In this document: positions 11,131 through 25,123 of the stretch, piece by piece | Layout: the number at the start of each line of letters is the position of its first letter | Position numbering within the stretch: position 1 is the first letter of the stretch | Source: Sipunculus nudus | Lineage: Eukaryota; Annelida; Sipuncula; Golfingiida; Sipunculidae | Reading direction: 5' to 3' | DNA length: 64,000 nucleotides | Assembly (NCBI GenBank): GCA_026874595.1 | Contig: CM049310.1 | Location: forward strand, 66,172,056 to 66,236,055 | Notes under the pieces: generated by a model | Database searches by the model: none | Seen by the model: only the letters and a program-made list of their open reading frames with translations | What the model was told of the DNA's origin: nothing | Program-made: the position numbers and the translations under genes

Positions 11131-13849
11131 AGATGAGGAGTGAAGTGAGTGTGGAGACAGTGGATTGGTACTGTTAATGTTCCGAACTGGGAAAACAAAT
11201 GATGTAAAATGAGGAGTGAAGTGAGTTGGATGACAGTGGATTGGTACTGTTAAAGTGCCAAACTGGAAAGACAAATGATATAAGATAAGGAGTGAAGTGA
11301 GTGGGATGACAATGGATTGGTACTGTTAATGTGGCAAACTGGAAAGACAAATGATGTAAGATGAGGAGTGAAGTGAGTGGGATGACAAGGATTGGTACTG
11401 TTAATGTGCCAAACTGGATAGACAAATGATGTAAGATGAGGAGTGAAGTGAGTGGGATGACAGTGGATTGATACTGTTAATGTGCCAAACTGGAAAGACA
11501 AATGATGTAAGATGAGGAGTGAAGTGAGTGGGATGACAATGGATTGGTACTGTTAATGTGCCAAACTGGAAAGACAAATTATGTAAGATGAGGAGTGAAG
11601 TGAGTGGGAGGACAAGGATTGGTACTGTTAATGTGGCAAACTGGAAAGACAAATGATATAAGATGAGGAGTAAAGTGAGTGGGATGACAAGGATTGGTAC
11701 TGTTAATTTGCCAAACTGGAAAGACAAATGATGTAAGATGAGGAGTGAAGTGAGTGGGATGACAATGGATTGGTACTGTTAATATGCCAAACTGGAAAGA
11801 CAAATGATGTATAATGAGTGAAGTGAGTGGGATGACAAGGATTGGTACTGTTAATGTGGCAAACTGGAAAGACAAATGATGTAAGATGAGGATTGAAGTG
11901 AGTGTGATGACAAAGGATTGGTACTGTTAATGTGGCAAACTTGAAATTCAAATGATGCAAGATGAGGAGTGAAGTGAGTGTGATGACAGTGGATTGGTAC
12001 TGTTAATGTGCCAAACTGGAAAGACAAATGATGTAAGATGAGGAGTGAAGTGAGGGGGATGACAGTGGATTGGTACTGTTAATGTGCCAAACTGGAAAGA
12101 CAAATGATGTAAGATGAGGAGTGAAGTGAGTGGGATGACAAGGATTGGTACTGTTAATGTGGCAAACTGGAAAGACAAATGATGTAAGATGAGGAGTGAA
12201 GTGAGTGGGATGGTAAGGATTGGTACTGTTAATTTGCCAAACTGGAAAGACAAATGATGTAAGATGAGGAGTGAAGTGAGTGGGATGATAAGGATTGGTA
12301 CTGTTAATTTGCCAAACTGAAAAGACAAATGATGTAAGATGAGGAGTGAAGTGAGTGGGATGATAAGGATTGGTACTGTTAATTTGCCAAACTGGAAAGA
12401 CAAATGATGTAAGATGAGGAGTGAAGTGAGTGGGATGATAAGGATTGGTACTGTTAATTTGCCAAACTGGAAAGAAAAATGATGTAAGATGAGGAGTGAA
12501 GTGAGTGTGATGACAAGGATTGGTACTGTTAATGTGCCAAACTGGAAAGACAAATTTTGTAAGATGAGGAGTGAAGTGAGGGGGATGACAGTGGATTGGT
12601 ACTGTTAATGTGCCAAACTGGAAAGACAAATGATGTAAGATGAGGAGTGAAGTGAGTGGGATGACAAGGATTGGTACTGTTAATGTGGCAAACTGGAAAG
12701 ACAAATGATGTAAGATGAGGAGTGAAGTGAGTGGGATGATAAGGATTGGTACTGTTAATGTGGCAAACTGGAAAGACAAATGATGTAAGATGAGGAGTGA
12801 AGTGAGTGGGATGATAAGGATTGGTACTGTTAATATGCCAAACTGGAAAGACAAATGATGTATAATGAGTGAAGTGAGTGGGATGACAAGGATTGGTACT
12901 GTTAATGTGGCAAACCGGAAAGACAAATGATGTAAGATGAGGATTGAAGTGAGTGTGATGACAAAGGATTGGTACTGTTAATGTGGCAAACTTGAAATTC
13001 AAATGATGCAAGATGAGGAGTGAAGTGAGTGTGATGACAGTGGATTGGTACTGTAAATGTGCCAAACTGGAAAGACAAATGATGTAAGATGAGGAGTGAA
13101 GTGAGTGGGATGACAAGGATTGGTACTGTTAATGTGGCAAACTGGAAAGACAAATGATGTAAGATGAGGAGTGAAGTGAGTGGGATGGTAAGGATTGGTA
13201 CTGTTAATTTGCCAAACTGGAAAGACAAATGATGTAAGATGAGGAGTGAAGTGAGTGGGATGATAAGGATTGGTACTGTTAATTTGCCAAACTGGAAAGA
13301 CAAATGATGTAAGATGAGGAGTGAAGTGAGTGGGATGATAAGGATTGGTACTGTTAATTTGCCAAACTGGAAAGACAAATGATGTAAGATGAGGAGTGAA
13401 GTGAGTGGGATGATAAGGATTGGTACTGTTAATTTGCCAAACTGGAAAGACAAATGATGTAAGATGAGGAGTGAAGTGAGTGGGATGATAAGGATTGGTA
13501 CTGTTAATTTGCCAAACTGGAAAGACAAATGATGTAAGATGAGGAGTGAAGTGAGTGGGATGATAAGGATTGGTACTGTTAATGTGGCAAACTGGAAAGA
13601 CAAATGATGTAAGATGAGGAGTGAAGTGAGTGGGATGGTAAGGATTGGTACTGTTAATTTGCCAAACTGGAAAGAAAAATGATGTAAGATGAGGAGTGAA
13701 GTGAGTGTGATGACAAGGATTGGTACTGTTAATGTGGCAAACTGGAAAGACAAATGATGTAAGATGAGGAGTGAAGTGAGTGGGATGGTAAGGATTGGTA
13801 CTGTTAATTTGCCAAACTGGAAAGACAAATGATGTAAGATGAGGAGTGA

Positions 13850-15190
13850 AGTGAGTGGGATGATAAGGATTGGTACTGTTAATTTGCCAAACTGAAAAGA
13901 CAAATGATGTAAGATGAGGAGTGAAGTGAGTGTGATGATAAGGATTGGTACTGTTAATTTGCCAAACTGGAAAGACAAATTATGTAAGATGAGGAGTGAA
14001 GTGAGGGGGATGACAGTGGATTGGTACTGTTAATGTGCCAAACTGGAAAGAAAAATGATGTAAGATGAGGAGTGAAGTGAGTGGGATGACAAGGATTGGT
14101 ACTGTTAATGTGGCAAACTGGAAAGACAAATTATGTAAGATGAGGAGTGAAGTGAGGGGGATGACAGTGGATTGGTACTGTTAATGTGCCAAACTGGAAA
14201 GACAAATGATGTAAGATGAGGAGTGAAGTGAGTGGGATGATAAGGATTGGTACTGTTAATATGCCAAACTGGAAAGACAAATGATGTATAATGAGTGAAG
14301 TGAGTGGGATGACAAGGATTGGTACTGTTAATGTGGCAAACCGGAAAGACAAATGATGTAAGATGAGGATTGAAGTGAGTGTGATGACAAAGGATTGGTA
14401 CTGTTAATGTGGCAAACTTGAAATTCAAATGATGCAAGATGAGGAGTGAAGTGAGTGTGATGACAGTGGATTGGTACTGTAAATGTGCCAAACTGGAAAG
14501 ACAAATGATGTAAGATGAGGAGTGAAGTGAGTGGGATGACAAGGATTGGTACTGTTAATGTGGCAAACTGGAAAGACAAATGATGTAAGATTAGGAGTGA
14601 AGTGAGTGGGATGGTAAGGATTGGTACTGTTAATTTGCCAAACTGGAAAGACAAATGATGTAAGATGAGGAGTGAAGTGAGTGGGATGATAAGGATTGGT
14701 ACTGTTAATTTGCCAAACTGGAAAGACAAATGATGTAAGATGAGGAGTGAAGTGAGTGGGATGATAAGGATTGGTACTGTTAATTTGCCAAACTGGAAAG
14801 ACAAATGATGTAAGATGAGGAGTGAAGTGAGTGGGATGATAAGGATTGGTACTGTTAATTTGCCAAACTGGAAAGACAAATGATGTAAGATGAGGAGTGA
14901 AGTGAGTGGGATGATAAGGATTGGTACTGTTAATTTGCCAAACTGGAAAGAAAAATGATGTAAGATGAGGAGTGAAGTGAGTGTGATGACAAGGATTGGT
15001 ACTGTTAATGTGCCAAACTGGAAAGACAAATTATGTAAGATGAGGAGTGAAGTGAGGGGGATGACAGTGGATTGGTACGCTTAATGTGCCAAACTGGAAA
15101 GACAAATGATGTAAGATGAGGAGTGAAGTGAGTGGGATGACAAGGATTGGTACGCTTAATGTGCCAAACTGGAAAGACAAATGATGTAAG
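13850..15190. repeat. Satellite block copied at about 17302-18642
   Basis: Rare variants repeat here at a fixed offset of 3452 bp: 'ccaaactgaaaagacaaatg' near 13888 and 17340, 'tataatgagtg' at 14287 and 17739, and 'ggtacgcttaatgtgcc' near 15075 and 18527. By eye the two blocks look identical, although I did not align every base. The offset is 46 monomers plus 2 bp, so this is a copied block rather than convergent monomer variation. Confidence 0.8.
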
Positions 15191-18100
15191 ATGAGGAGTG
15201 AAGTGAGTGGGATGGTAAGGATTGGTACTGTTAATTTGCCAAACTGGAAAGACAAATGATGTAAGATGAGGAGTGAAGTGAGTGGGATGATAAGGATTGG
15301 TACTGTTAATTTGCCAAACTGAAAAGACAAATGATGTAAGATGAGGAGTGAAGTGAGTGGGATGATAAGGATTGGTACTGTTAATTTGCCAAACTGGAAA
15401 GACAAATGATGTAAGATGAGGAGTGAAGTGAGTGGGATGATAAGGATTGGTACTGTTAATGTGCCAAACTGGAAAGAAAAATGATGTAAGATGAGGAGTG
15501 AAGTGAGTGGGATGATAAGGATTGGTACTGTTAATTTGCCAAACTGGAAAGAAAAATGATGTAAGATGAGGAGTGAAGTGAGTGTGATGACAAGGATTGG
15601 TACTGTTAATTTGCCAAACTGGAAAGACAAATGATGTAAGATGAGGAGTGAAGTGAGTGGGATGATAAGGATTGGTACTGTTAATTTGCCAAACTGGAAA
15701 GACAAATGATGTAAGATGAGGAGTGAAGTGAGTGGGATGATAAGGATTGGTACTGTTAATTTGCCAAACTGGAAAGACAAATGATGTAAGATGAGGAGTG
15801 AAGTGAGTGTGATGACAAGGATTGGTACTGTTAATTTGCCAAACTGGAAAGACAAATGATGTAAGATGAGGAGTGAAGTGAGTGGGATGACAAGGATTGG
15901 TACTGTTAATTTGCCAAACTGGAAAGACAAATGATGTAAGATGAGGAGTGAAGTGAGTGGGATGATAAGGATTGGTACTGTTAATTTGCCAAACTGGAAA
16001 GAAAAATGATGTAAGATGAGGAGTGAAGTGAGTGTGATGACAAGGATTGGTACTGTTAATTTGCCAAACTGGAAAGACAAATGATGTAAGATGAGGAGTG
16101 AAGTGAGTGGGATGATAAGGATTGGTACTGTTAATTTGCCAAACTGGAAAGACAAATGATGTAAGATGAGGAGTGAAGTGAGTGGGATGATAAGGATTGG
16201 TACTGTTAATTTGCCAAACTGGAAAGACAAATGATGTAAGATGAGGAGTGAAGTGAGTGTGATGACAAGGATTGGTACTGTTAATTTGCCAAACTGGAAA
16301 GACAAATGATGTAAGATGAGGAGTGAAGTGAGTGGGATGATAAGGATTGGTACTGTTAATTTGCCAAACTGGAAAGACAAATGATGTAAGATGAGGAGTG
16401 AAGTGAGTGGGATGACAAGGATTGGTACTGTTAATTTGCCAAACTGGAAAGACAAATGATGTAAGATGAGGAGTGAAGTGAGTGGGATGACAAGGATTGG
16501 TACTGTTAATTTGCCAAACTGGAAAGACAAATGATGTAAGATGAGGAGTGAAGTGAGTGGGATGATAAGGATTGGTACTGTTAATTTGCCAAACTGGAAA
16601 GACAAATGATGTAAGATGAGGAGTGAAGTGAGTGGGATGATAAGGATTGGTACTGTTAATTTGCCAAACTGGAAAGAAAAATGATGTAAGATGAGGAGTG
16701 AAGTGAGTGTGATGACAAGGATTGGTACTGTTAATTTGCCAAACTGGAAAGACAAATGATGTAAGATGAGGAGTGAAGTGAGTGGGATGATAAGGATTGG
16801 TACTGTTAATTTGCCAAACTGGAAAGACAAATGATGTAAGATGAGGAGTGAAGTGAGTGGGATGACAAGGATTGGTACTGTTAATTTGCCAAACTGGAAA
16901 GACAAATGATGTAAGATGAGGAGTGAAGTGAGTGTGATGACAAGGATTGGTACTGTTAATTTGCCAAACTGGAAAGACAAATGATGTAAGATGAGGAGTG
17001 AAGTGAGTGGGATGATAAGGATTGGTACTGTTAATTTGCCAAACTGGAAAGACAAATGATGTAAGATGAGGAGTGAAGTGAGTGGGATGATAAGGATTGG
17101 TACTGTTAATTTGCCAAACTGGAAAGAAAAATGATGTAAGATGAGGAGTGAAGTGAGTGTGATGACAAGGATTGGTACTGTTAATGTGGCAAACTGGAAA
17201 GACAAATGATGTAAGATGAGGAGTGAAGTGAGTGGGATGACAAGGATTGGTACTGTTAATTTGCCAAACTGGAAAGACAAATGATGTAAGATGAGGAGTG
17301 AAGTGAGTGGGATGATAAGGATTGGTACTGTTAATTTGCCAAACTGAAAAGACAAATGATGTAAGATGAGGAGTGAAGTGAGTGTGATGATAAGGATTGG
17401 TACTGTTAATTTGCCAAACTGGAAAGACAAATTATGTAAGATGAGGAGTGAAGTGAGGGGGATGACAGTGGATTGGTACTGTTAATGTGCCAAACTGGAA
17501 AGAAAAATGATGTAAGATGAGGAGTGAAGTGAGTGGGATGACAAGGATTGGTACTGTTAATGTGGCAAACTGGAAAGACAAATTATGTAAGATGAGGAGT
17601 GAAGTGAGGGGGATGACAGTGGATTGGTACTGTTAATGTGCCAAACTGGAAAGACAAATGATGTAAGATGAGGAGTGAAGTGAGTGGGATGATAAGGATT
17701 GGTACTGTTAATATGCCAAACTGGAAAGACAAATGATGTATAATGAGTGAAGTGAGTGGGATGACAAGGATTGGTACTGTTAATGTGGCAAACCGGAAAG
17801 ACAAATGATGTAAGATGAGGATTGAAGTGAGTGTGATGACAAAGGATTGGTACTGTTAATGTGGCAAACTTGAAATTCAAATGATGCAAGATGAGGAGTG
17901 AAGTGAGTGTGATGACAGTGGATTGGTACTGTAAATGTGCCAAACTGGAAAGACAAATGATGTAAGATGAGGAGTGAAGTGAGTGGGATGACAAGGATTG
18001 GTACTGTTAATGTGGCAAACTGGAAAGACAAATGATGTAAGATTAGGAGTGAAGTGAGTGGGATGGTAAGGATTGGTACTGTTAATTTGCCAAACTGGAA

Positions 18101-18649
18101 AGACAAATGATGTAAGATGAGGAGTGAAGTGAGTGGGATGATAAGGATTGGTACTGTTAATTTGCCAAACTGGAAAGACAAATGATGTAAGATGAGGAGT
18201 GAAGTGAGTGGGATGATAAGGATTGGTACTGTTAATTTGCCAAACTGGAAAGACAAATGATGTAAGATGAGGAGTGAAGTGAGTGGGATGATAAGGATTG
18301 GTACTGTTAATTTGCCAAACTGGAAAGACAAATGATGTAAGATGAGGAGTGAAGTGAGTGGGATGATAAGGATTGGTACTGTTAATTTGCCAAACTGGAA
18401 AGAAAAATGATGTAAGATGAGGAGTGAAGTGAGTGTGATGACAAGGATTGGTACTGTTAATGTGCCAAACTGGAAAGACAAATTATGTAAGATGAGGAGT
18501 GAAGTGAGGGGGATGACAGTGGATTGGTACGCTTAATGTGCCAAACTGGAAAGACAAATGATGTAAGATGAGGAGTGAAGTGAGTGGGATGACAAGGATT
18601 GGTACGCTTAATGTGCCAAACTGGAAAGACAAATGATGTAAGATGAGGA

Positions 18650-21600
18650 GTGAAGTGAGTGGGATGATAAGGATTGGTACTGTTAATTTGCCAAACTGGA
18701 AAGACAAATGATGTAAGATGAGGAGTGAAGTGAGTGTGATGACAAGGATTGGTACTGTTAATTTGCCAAACTGGAAAGACAAATGATGTAAGATGAGGAG
18801 TGAAGTGAGTGGGATGATAAGGATTGGTACTGTTAATTTGCCAAACTGGAAAGACAAATGATGTAAGATGAGGAGTGAAGTGAGTGGGATGATAAGGATT
18901 GGTACTGTTAATTTGCCAAACTGGAAAGAAAAATGATGTAAGATGAGGAGTGAAGTGAGTGTGATGACAAGGATTGGTACTGTTAATTTGCCAAACTGGA
19001 AAGACAAATGATGTAAGATGAGGAGTGAAGTGAGTGGGATGATAAGGATTGGTACTGTTAATTTGCCAAACTGGAAAGACAAATGATGTAAGATGAGGAG
19101 TGAAGTGAGTGGGATGATAAGGATTGGTACTGTTAATTTGCCAAACTGGAAAGACAAATGATGTAAGATGAGGAGTGAAGTGAGTGTGATGACAAGGATT
19201 GGTACTGTTAATTTGCCAAACTGGAAAGACAAATGATGTAAGATGAGGAGTGAAGTGAGTGGGATGATAAGGATTGGTACTGTTAATTTGCCAAACTGGA
19301 AAGACAAATGATGTAAGATGAGGAGTGAAGTGAGTGGGATGACAAGGATTGGTACTGTTAATTTGCCAAACTGGAAAGACAAATGATGTAAGATGAGGAG
19401 TGAAGTGAGTGGGATGACAAGGATTGGTACTGTTAATTTGCCAAACTGGAAAGACAAATGATGTAAGATGAGGAGTGAAGTGAGTGGGATGATAAGGATT
19501 GGTACTGTTAATTTGCCAAACTGGAAAGACAAATGATGTAAGATGAGGAGTGAAGTGAGTGGGATGATAAGGATTGGTACTGTTAATTTGCCAAAGTGGA
19601 AAGAAAAATGATGTAAGATGAGGAGTGAAGTGAGTGTGATGACAAGGATTGGTACTGTTAATTTGCCAAACTGGAAAGACAAATGATGTAAGATGAGGAG
19701 TGAAGTGAGTGGGATGATAAGGATTGGTATTGTTAATTTGCCAAACTGGAAAGACAAATGATGTAAGATGAGGAGTGAAGTGAGTGGGATGACAAGGATT
19801 GGTACTGTTAATTTGCCAAACTGGAAAGACAAATGATGTAAGATGAGGAGTGAAGTGAGTGTGATGACAAGGATTGGTACTGTTAATTTGCCAAACTGGA
19901 AAGACAAATGATGTAAGATGAGGAGTGAAGTGAGTGGGATGATAAGGATTGGTACTGTTAATTTGCCAAACTGGAAAGACAAATGATGTAAGATGAGGAG
20001 TGAAGTGAGTGGGATGATAAGGATTGGTACTGTTAATTTGCCAAACTGGAAAGAAAAATGATGTAAGATGAGGAGTGAAGTGAGTGTGATGACAAGGATT
20101 GGTACTGTTAATTTGCCAAACTGGAAAGACAAATGATGTAAGATGAGGAGTGAAGTGAGTGGGATGATAAGGATTGGTACTGTTAATTTGCCAAACTGGA
20201 AAGACAAATGATGTAAGATGAGGAGTGAAGTGAGTGGGATGATAAGGATTGGTACTGTTAATTTGCCAAACTGGAAAGAAAAATGATGTAAGATGAGGAG
20301 TGAAGTGAGTGGGATGATAAGGATTGGTACTGTTAATTTGCCAAACTGGAAAGACAAATGATGTAAGATGAGGAGTGAAGTGAGTGGGATGACAAGGATT
20401 GGTACTGTTAATTTGCCAAACTGGAAAGACAAATGATGTAAGATGAGGAGTGAAGTGAGTGGGATGATAAGGATTGGTACTGTTAATTTGCCAAACTGGA
20501 AAGACAAATGATGTAAGATGAGGAGTGAAGTGAGTGGGATGATAAGGATTGGTACTGTTAATTTGCCAAACTGGAAAGAAAACTGATGTAAGATGAGGAG
20601 TGAAGTGAGTGTGATGACAAGGATTGGTACTGTTAATTTGCCAAACTGGAAAGACAAATGATGTAAGATGAGGAGTGAAGTGAGTGGGATGATAAGGATT
20701 GGTACTGTTAATTTGCCAAACTGGAAAGACAAATGATGTAAGATGAGGAGTGAAGTGAGTGGGATGATAAGGATTGGTACTGTTAATTTGCCAAACTGGA
20801 AAGAAAAATGATGTAAGATGAGGAGTGAAGTGAGTGTGATGACAAGGATTGGTACTGTTAATTTGCCAAACTGGAAAGACAAATGATGTAAGATGAGGAG
20901 TGAAGTGAGTGGGATGATAAGGATTGGTACTGTTAATTTGCCAAACTGGAAAGACAAATGATGTAAGATGAGGAGTGAAGTGAGTGGGATGATAAGGATT
21001 GGTACTGTTAATTTGCCAAACTGGAAAGAAAAATGATGTAAGATGAGGAGTGAAGTGAGTGTGATGACAAGGATTGGTACTGTTAATTTGCCAAACTGGA
21101 AAGACAAATGATGTAAGATGAGGAGTGAAGTGAGTGGGATGATAAGGATTGGTACTGTTAATTTGCCAAACTGGAAAGACAAATGATGTAAGATGAGGAG
21201 TGAAGTGAGTGGGATGATAAGGATTGGTACTGTTAATTTGCCAAACTGGAAAGAAAAATGATGTAAGATGAGGAGTGAAGTGAGTGTGATGACAAGGATT
21301 GGTACTGTTAATTTGCCAAACTGGAAAGACAAATGATGTAAGATGAGGAGTGAAGTGAGTGGGATGATAAGGATTGGTACTGTTAATTTGCCAAACTGGA
21401 AAGACAAATGATGTAAGATGAGGAGTGAAGTGAGTGGGATGATAAGGATTGGTACTGTTAATTTGCCAAACTGGAAAGAAAAATGATGTAAGATGAGGAG
21501 TGAAGTGAGTGTGATGACAAGGATTGGTACTGTTAATTTGCCAAACTGGAAAGACAAATGATGTAAGATGAGGAGTGAAGTGAGTGGGATGATAAGGATT

Positions 21601-22430
21601 GGTACTGTTAATTTGCCAAACTGGAAAGACAAATGATGTAAGATGAGGAGTGAAGTGAGTGGGATGATAAGGATTGGTACTGTTAATTTGCCAAACTGGA
21701 AAGAAAAATGATGTAAGATGAGGAGTGAAGTGAGTATGATGACAAGGATTGGTACTGTTAATTTGCCAAACTGGAAAGACAAATGATGTAAGATGAGGAG
21801 TGAAGTGAGTGGGATGATAAGGATTGGTACTGTTAATTTGCCAAACTGGAAAGACAAATGATGTAAGATGAGGAGTGAAGTGAGTGGGATGATAAGGATT
21901 GGTACTGTTAATTTGCCAAACTGGAAAGAAAAATGATGTAAGATGAAGAGTGAAGTGAGTGTGATGACAAGGATTGGTACTGTTAATTTGCCAAACTGGA
22001 AAGACAAATGATGTAAGATGAGGAGTGAAGTGAGTGGGATGATAAGGATTGGTACTGTTAATTTGCCAAACTGGAAAGACAAATGATGTAAGATGAGGAG
22101 TGAAGTGAGTGGGATGATAAGGATTGGTACTGTTAATTTGCCAAACTGGAAAGAAAAATGATGTAAGATGAGGAGTGAAGTGAGTGGGATGATAAGGATT
22201 GGTACTGTTAATTTGCCAAACTGGAAAGACAAATGATGTAAGATGAGGAGTGAAGTGAGTGGGATGATAAGGATTGGTACTGTTAATTTGCCAAACTGGA
22301 AAGACAAATGATGTAAGATGAGGAGTGAAGTGAGTGGGATGATAAGGATTGGTACTGTTAATTTGCCAAACTGGAAAGAAAAATGATGTAAGATGAGGAG
22401 TGAAGTGAGTGTGATGACAAGGATTGGTAC
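18650..22430. repeat. Most regular part of the satellite: 225-bp higher-order repeats
   Basis: The 'aagaaaaatg' variant, one per three monomers, starts at 20801, 21026, 21251, 21476, 21701, 21926, 22151 and 22376, which is exactly 225 bp each time. The monomer after it usually carries 'tgtgatgacaagg' while the other two carry 'gggatgataagg'. Left of 20576 the spacings are 675, 450, 225 and 300 bp, so occasional monomer gains or losses break the phase. This regularity indicates recent homogenisation. Confidence 0.9.
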
Positions 22431-22807
22431 TGTTAATGTGGCAAACTGGAAAGACAAATGATGTAAGATGAGGAGTGAAGTGAGTGGGATGGTAAGGATT
22501 GGTACTGTTAATTTGCCAAACTGGAAAGACAAATGATGTAAGATGAGGAGTGAAGTGAGTGGGATGATAAGGATTGGTACTGTTAATTTGCCAAACTGAA
22601 AAGACAAATGATGTAAGATGAGGAGTGAAGTGAGTGGGATGATAAGGATTGGTACTGTTAATTTGCCAAACTGGAAAGACAAATGATGTAAGATGAGGAG
22701 TGAAGTGAGTGGGATGATAAGGATTGGTACTGTTAATTTGCCAAACTGGAAAGAAAAATGATGTAAGATGAGGAGTGAAGTGAGTGTGATGACAAGGATT
22801 GGTACTG

Positions 22808-23940
22808 TTAATGTGCCAAACTGGAAAGACAAATTATGTAAGATGAGGAGTGAAGTGAGGGGGATGACAGTGGATTGGTACTGTTAATGTGCCAAACTGG
22901 AAAGACAAATGATGTAAGATGAGGAGTGAAGTGAGTGGGATGACAAGGATTGGTACTGTTAATGTGGCAAACTGGAAAGACAAATGATGTAAGATGAGGA
23001 GTGAAGTGAGTGGGATGATAAGGATTGGTACTGTTAATGTGGCAAACTGGAAAGACAAATGATGTAAGATGAGGAGTGAAGTGAGTGGGATGATAAGGAT
23101 TGGTACTGTTAATATGCCAAACTGGAAAGACAAATGATGTATAATGAGTGAAGTGAGTGGGATGACAAGGATTGGTACTGTTAATGTGGCAAACCGGAAA
23201 GACAAATGATGTAAGATGAGGATTGAAGTGAGTGTGATGACAAAGGATTGGTACTGTTAATGTGGCAAACTTGAAATTCAAATGATGCAAGATGAGGAGT
23301 GAAGTGAGTGTGATGACAGTGGATTGGTACTGTAAATGTGCCAAACTGGAAAGACAAATGATGTAAGATGAGGAGTGAAGTGAGTGGGATGACAAGGATT
23401 GGTACTGTTAATGTGGCAAACTGGAAAGACAAATGATGTAAGATGAGGAGTGAAGTGAGTGGGATGGTAAGGATTGGTACTGTTAATTTGCCAAACTGGA
23501 AAGACAAATGATGTAAGATGAGGAGTGAAGTGAGTGGGATGATAAGGATTGGTACTGTTAATTTGCCAAACTGGAAAGACAAATGATGTAAGATGAGGAG
23601 TGAAGTGAGTGGGATGATAAGGATTGGTACTGTTAATTTGCCAAACTGGAAAGACAAATGATGTAAGATGAGGAGTGAAGTGAGTGGGATGATAAGGATT
23701 GGTACTGTTAATTTGCCAAACTGGAAAGACAAATGATGTAAGATGAGGAGTGAAGTGAGTGGGATGATAAGGATTGGTACTGTTAATTTGCCAAACTGGA
23801 AAGAAAAATGATGTAAGATGAGGAGTGAAGTGAGTGTGATGACAAGGATTGGTACTGTTAATGTGCCAAACTGGAAAGACAAATTATGTAAGATGAGGAG
23901 TGAAGTGAGGGGGATGACAGTGGATTGGTACTGTTAATGT
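22808..23940. repeat. Third and later copies of the variant-rich satellite block
   Basis: The marker 'tataatgagtg' (a shortened monomer) occurs at 11810, 12861, 14287, 17739 and 23140. It is followed each time by 'aggattgaag', 'cttgaaattcaaatgatgc' and in most copies 'ctgtaaatgtgcc'. The copy here lies 5401 bp (72 monomers plus 1 bp) right of the 17739 copy. The following 700 bp to 23882 give the same conceptual minus-strand translation as 14328-15029. Confidence 0.8.
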
Positions 23941-24784
23941 GCCAAACTGGAAAGACAAATGATGTAAGATGAGGAGTGAAGTGAGTGGGATGACAAGGAT
24001 TGGTACTGTTAATGTGGCAAACTGGAAAGACAAATGATGTAAGATGAGGAGTGAAGTGAGTGGGATGATAAGGATTGGTACTGTTAATGAGGCAAACTGG
24101 AAAGACAAATGATGTAAGATGAGGAGTGAAGTGAGTGGGATGATAAGGATTGGTACTGTTAATATGCCAAACTGGAAAGACAAATGATGTAAGATGAGGA
24201 GTGAACTGAGTGGGATGATAAGGATTGGTACTGTTAATATGCCAAACTGGAAAGACAAATGATGTAAGATGAGGAGTGAAGTGATTGGGATGATAAGGAT
24301 TGGTACTGTTAATTTGCCAAACTGAAAAGACAAATGATGTAAGATGAGGAGTGAAGTGAGTGGAATGATAAGGATTGGTACTGTTAATTTGCCAAAGTGG
24401 AAAGACAAATGATGTAAGATGAGGAGTGAAGTGAGTGGGATGATAAGGATTGGTACTGTTAATTTGCCAAACTGGAAAGACAAATGATGTAAGATGAGGA
24501 GTGAAGTGAGTGTGATGGCAGTGGATTGGTACTGTTAATGTGGCAAACTGGCACGCACATGATGTAAGATGAGGAGTGAAGTGAGTGTGATGACAGTGGA
24601 TTGATACTGTTAATGTGCCAAACTGGAAAGGCAAATGATGTAATATGAGGAGTGAAGTGAGTGGGATGACAATGGATTGTTACAGTTAATGTGACAAACT
24701 GGAAATTCAAATGATGTAAGATGAGGAGTGAAGTGAGTGTGATGACAGTGGATTGGTACTGTTAACATGCCAAACTGGAAAGAC

Positions 24785-25104
24785 AAATGGTGTAAGATGA
24801 GGGTGTAAGATAAGGAGTGTGATGACAATGGATTTGTACTGTTAATGTGCCAAACTGGAAAGACAAATGGTGTAAGATGAGGGTGTAAGAGAAGGAGTGT
24901 GATGACAGTGGATTGGTACTGTTAATGTGCTAAACTGGAAAGACAAATGGTGTAAGATGAGGGTGTAAGATAAGGAGTGTGATGACAGTGGATTGGTACT
25001 ATTAATGTGCCAAACTGGAAAGACAAATGGTGTAAGATGAGGGTGTAAGATAAGGAGTGTGATGACAGTGGATTGGTACTGTTCATGTGCCAAACTGAAA
25101 GACA
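24785..25104. repeat. Right-edge satellite variant, 80-bp unit
   Basis: Four units in which the monomer is expanded to 80 bp, starting with 'aaatggtgtaagatgagggt' at 24785, 24865, 24945 and 25025. The change is an inserted 'gggtgtaagataag'-type segment replacing the usual 'gaggagtgaagtga'. Edge variants like this are normal where homogenisation is weak. Confidence 0.85.
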
Positions 25105-25123
25105 AACGATGTAAGATGAAGGT

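Larger units (their letters stand above)
11131..25123. repeat. Satellite array, 75-bp monomer with 225-bp higher-order repeat
   Basis: About 14 kb of head-to-tail monomers. The commonest is exactly 75 bp, containing 'gatgataaggattggtactg', 'ttaatttgccaaactgg' and 'gacaaatgatgtaagatg'. About 186 monomers fit. Variants differ at fixed places: 'gataagg', 'gacaagg', 'ggtaagg' or 'gacagtgg' (76 bp); 'tttgcc', 'gtggc', 'gtgcc' or 'atgcc'; and 'agacaaat' or 'agaaaaat'. In the centre the monomers form a three-monomer (225-bp) higher-order unit. The left end (11131 on) and the right end carry the most diverged monomers. Because 75 is 25 codons and the common monomer lacks a minus-strand stop, open frames of up to 1449 codons arise (18483-22832), which are not evidence of a protein. 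The array lies between the two coiled-coil exons. Confidence 0.97.

Noticed and set aside
18483-22832. 1449-codon minus-strand open frame, and similar long frames at 15031-17430 and 12902-13978
   Set aside because: The satellite monomer is 75 bp, exactly 25 codons, and happens to lack a minus-strand stop, so frames stay open automatically. The translation is a repeated hydrophobic 25-mer, different frames are open in neighbouring blocks, and 76-bp monomers shift the frame without any sign of selection against it.
11131-25123. CRISPR-like repeat array
   Set aside because: The repeats are contiguous 75-bp monomers with no unique spacers, in a eukaryotic genome, and there are no cas genes.
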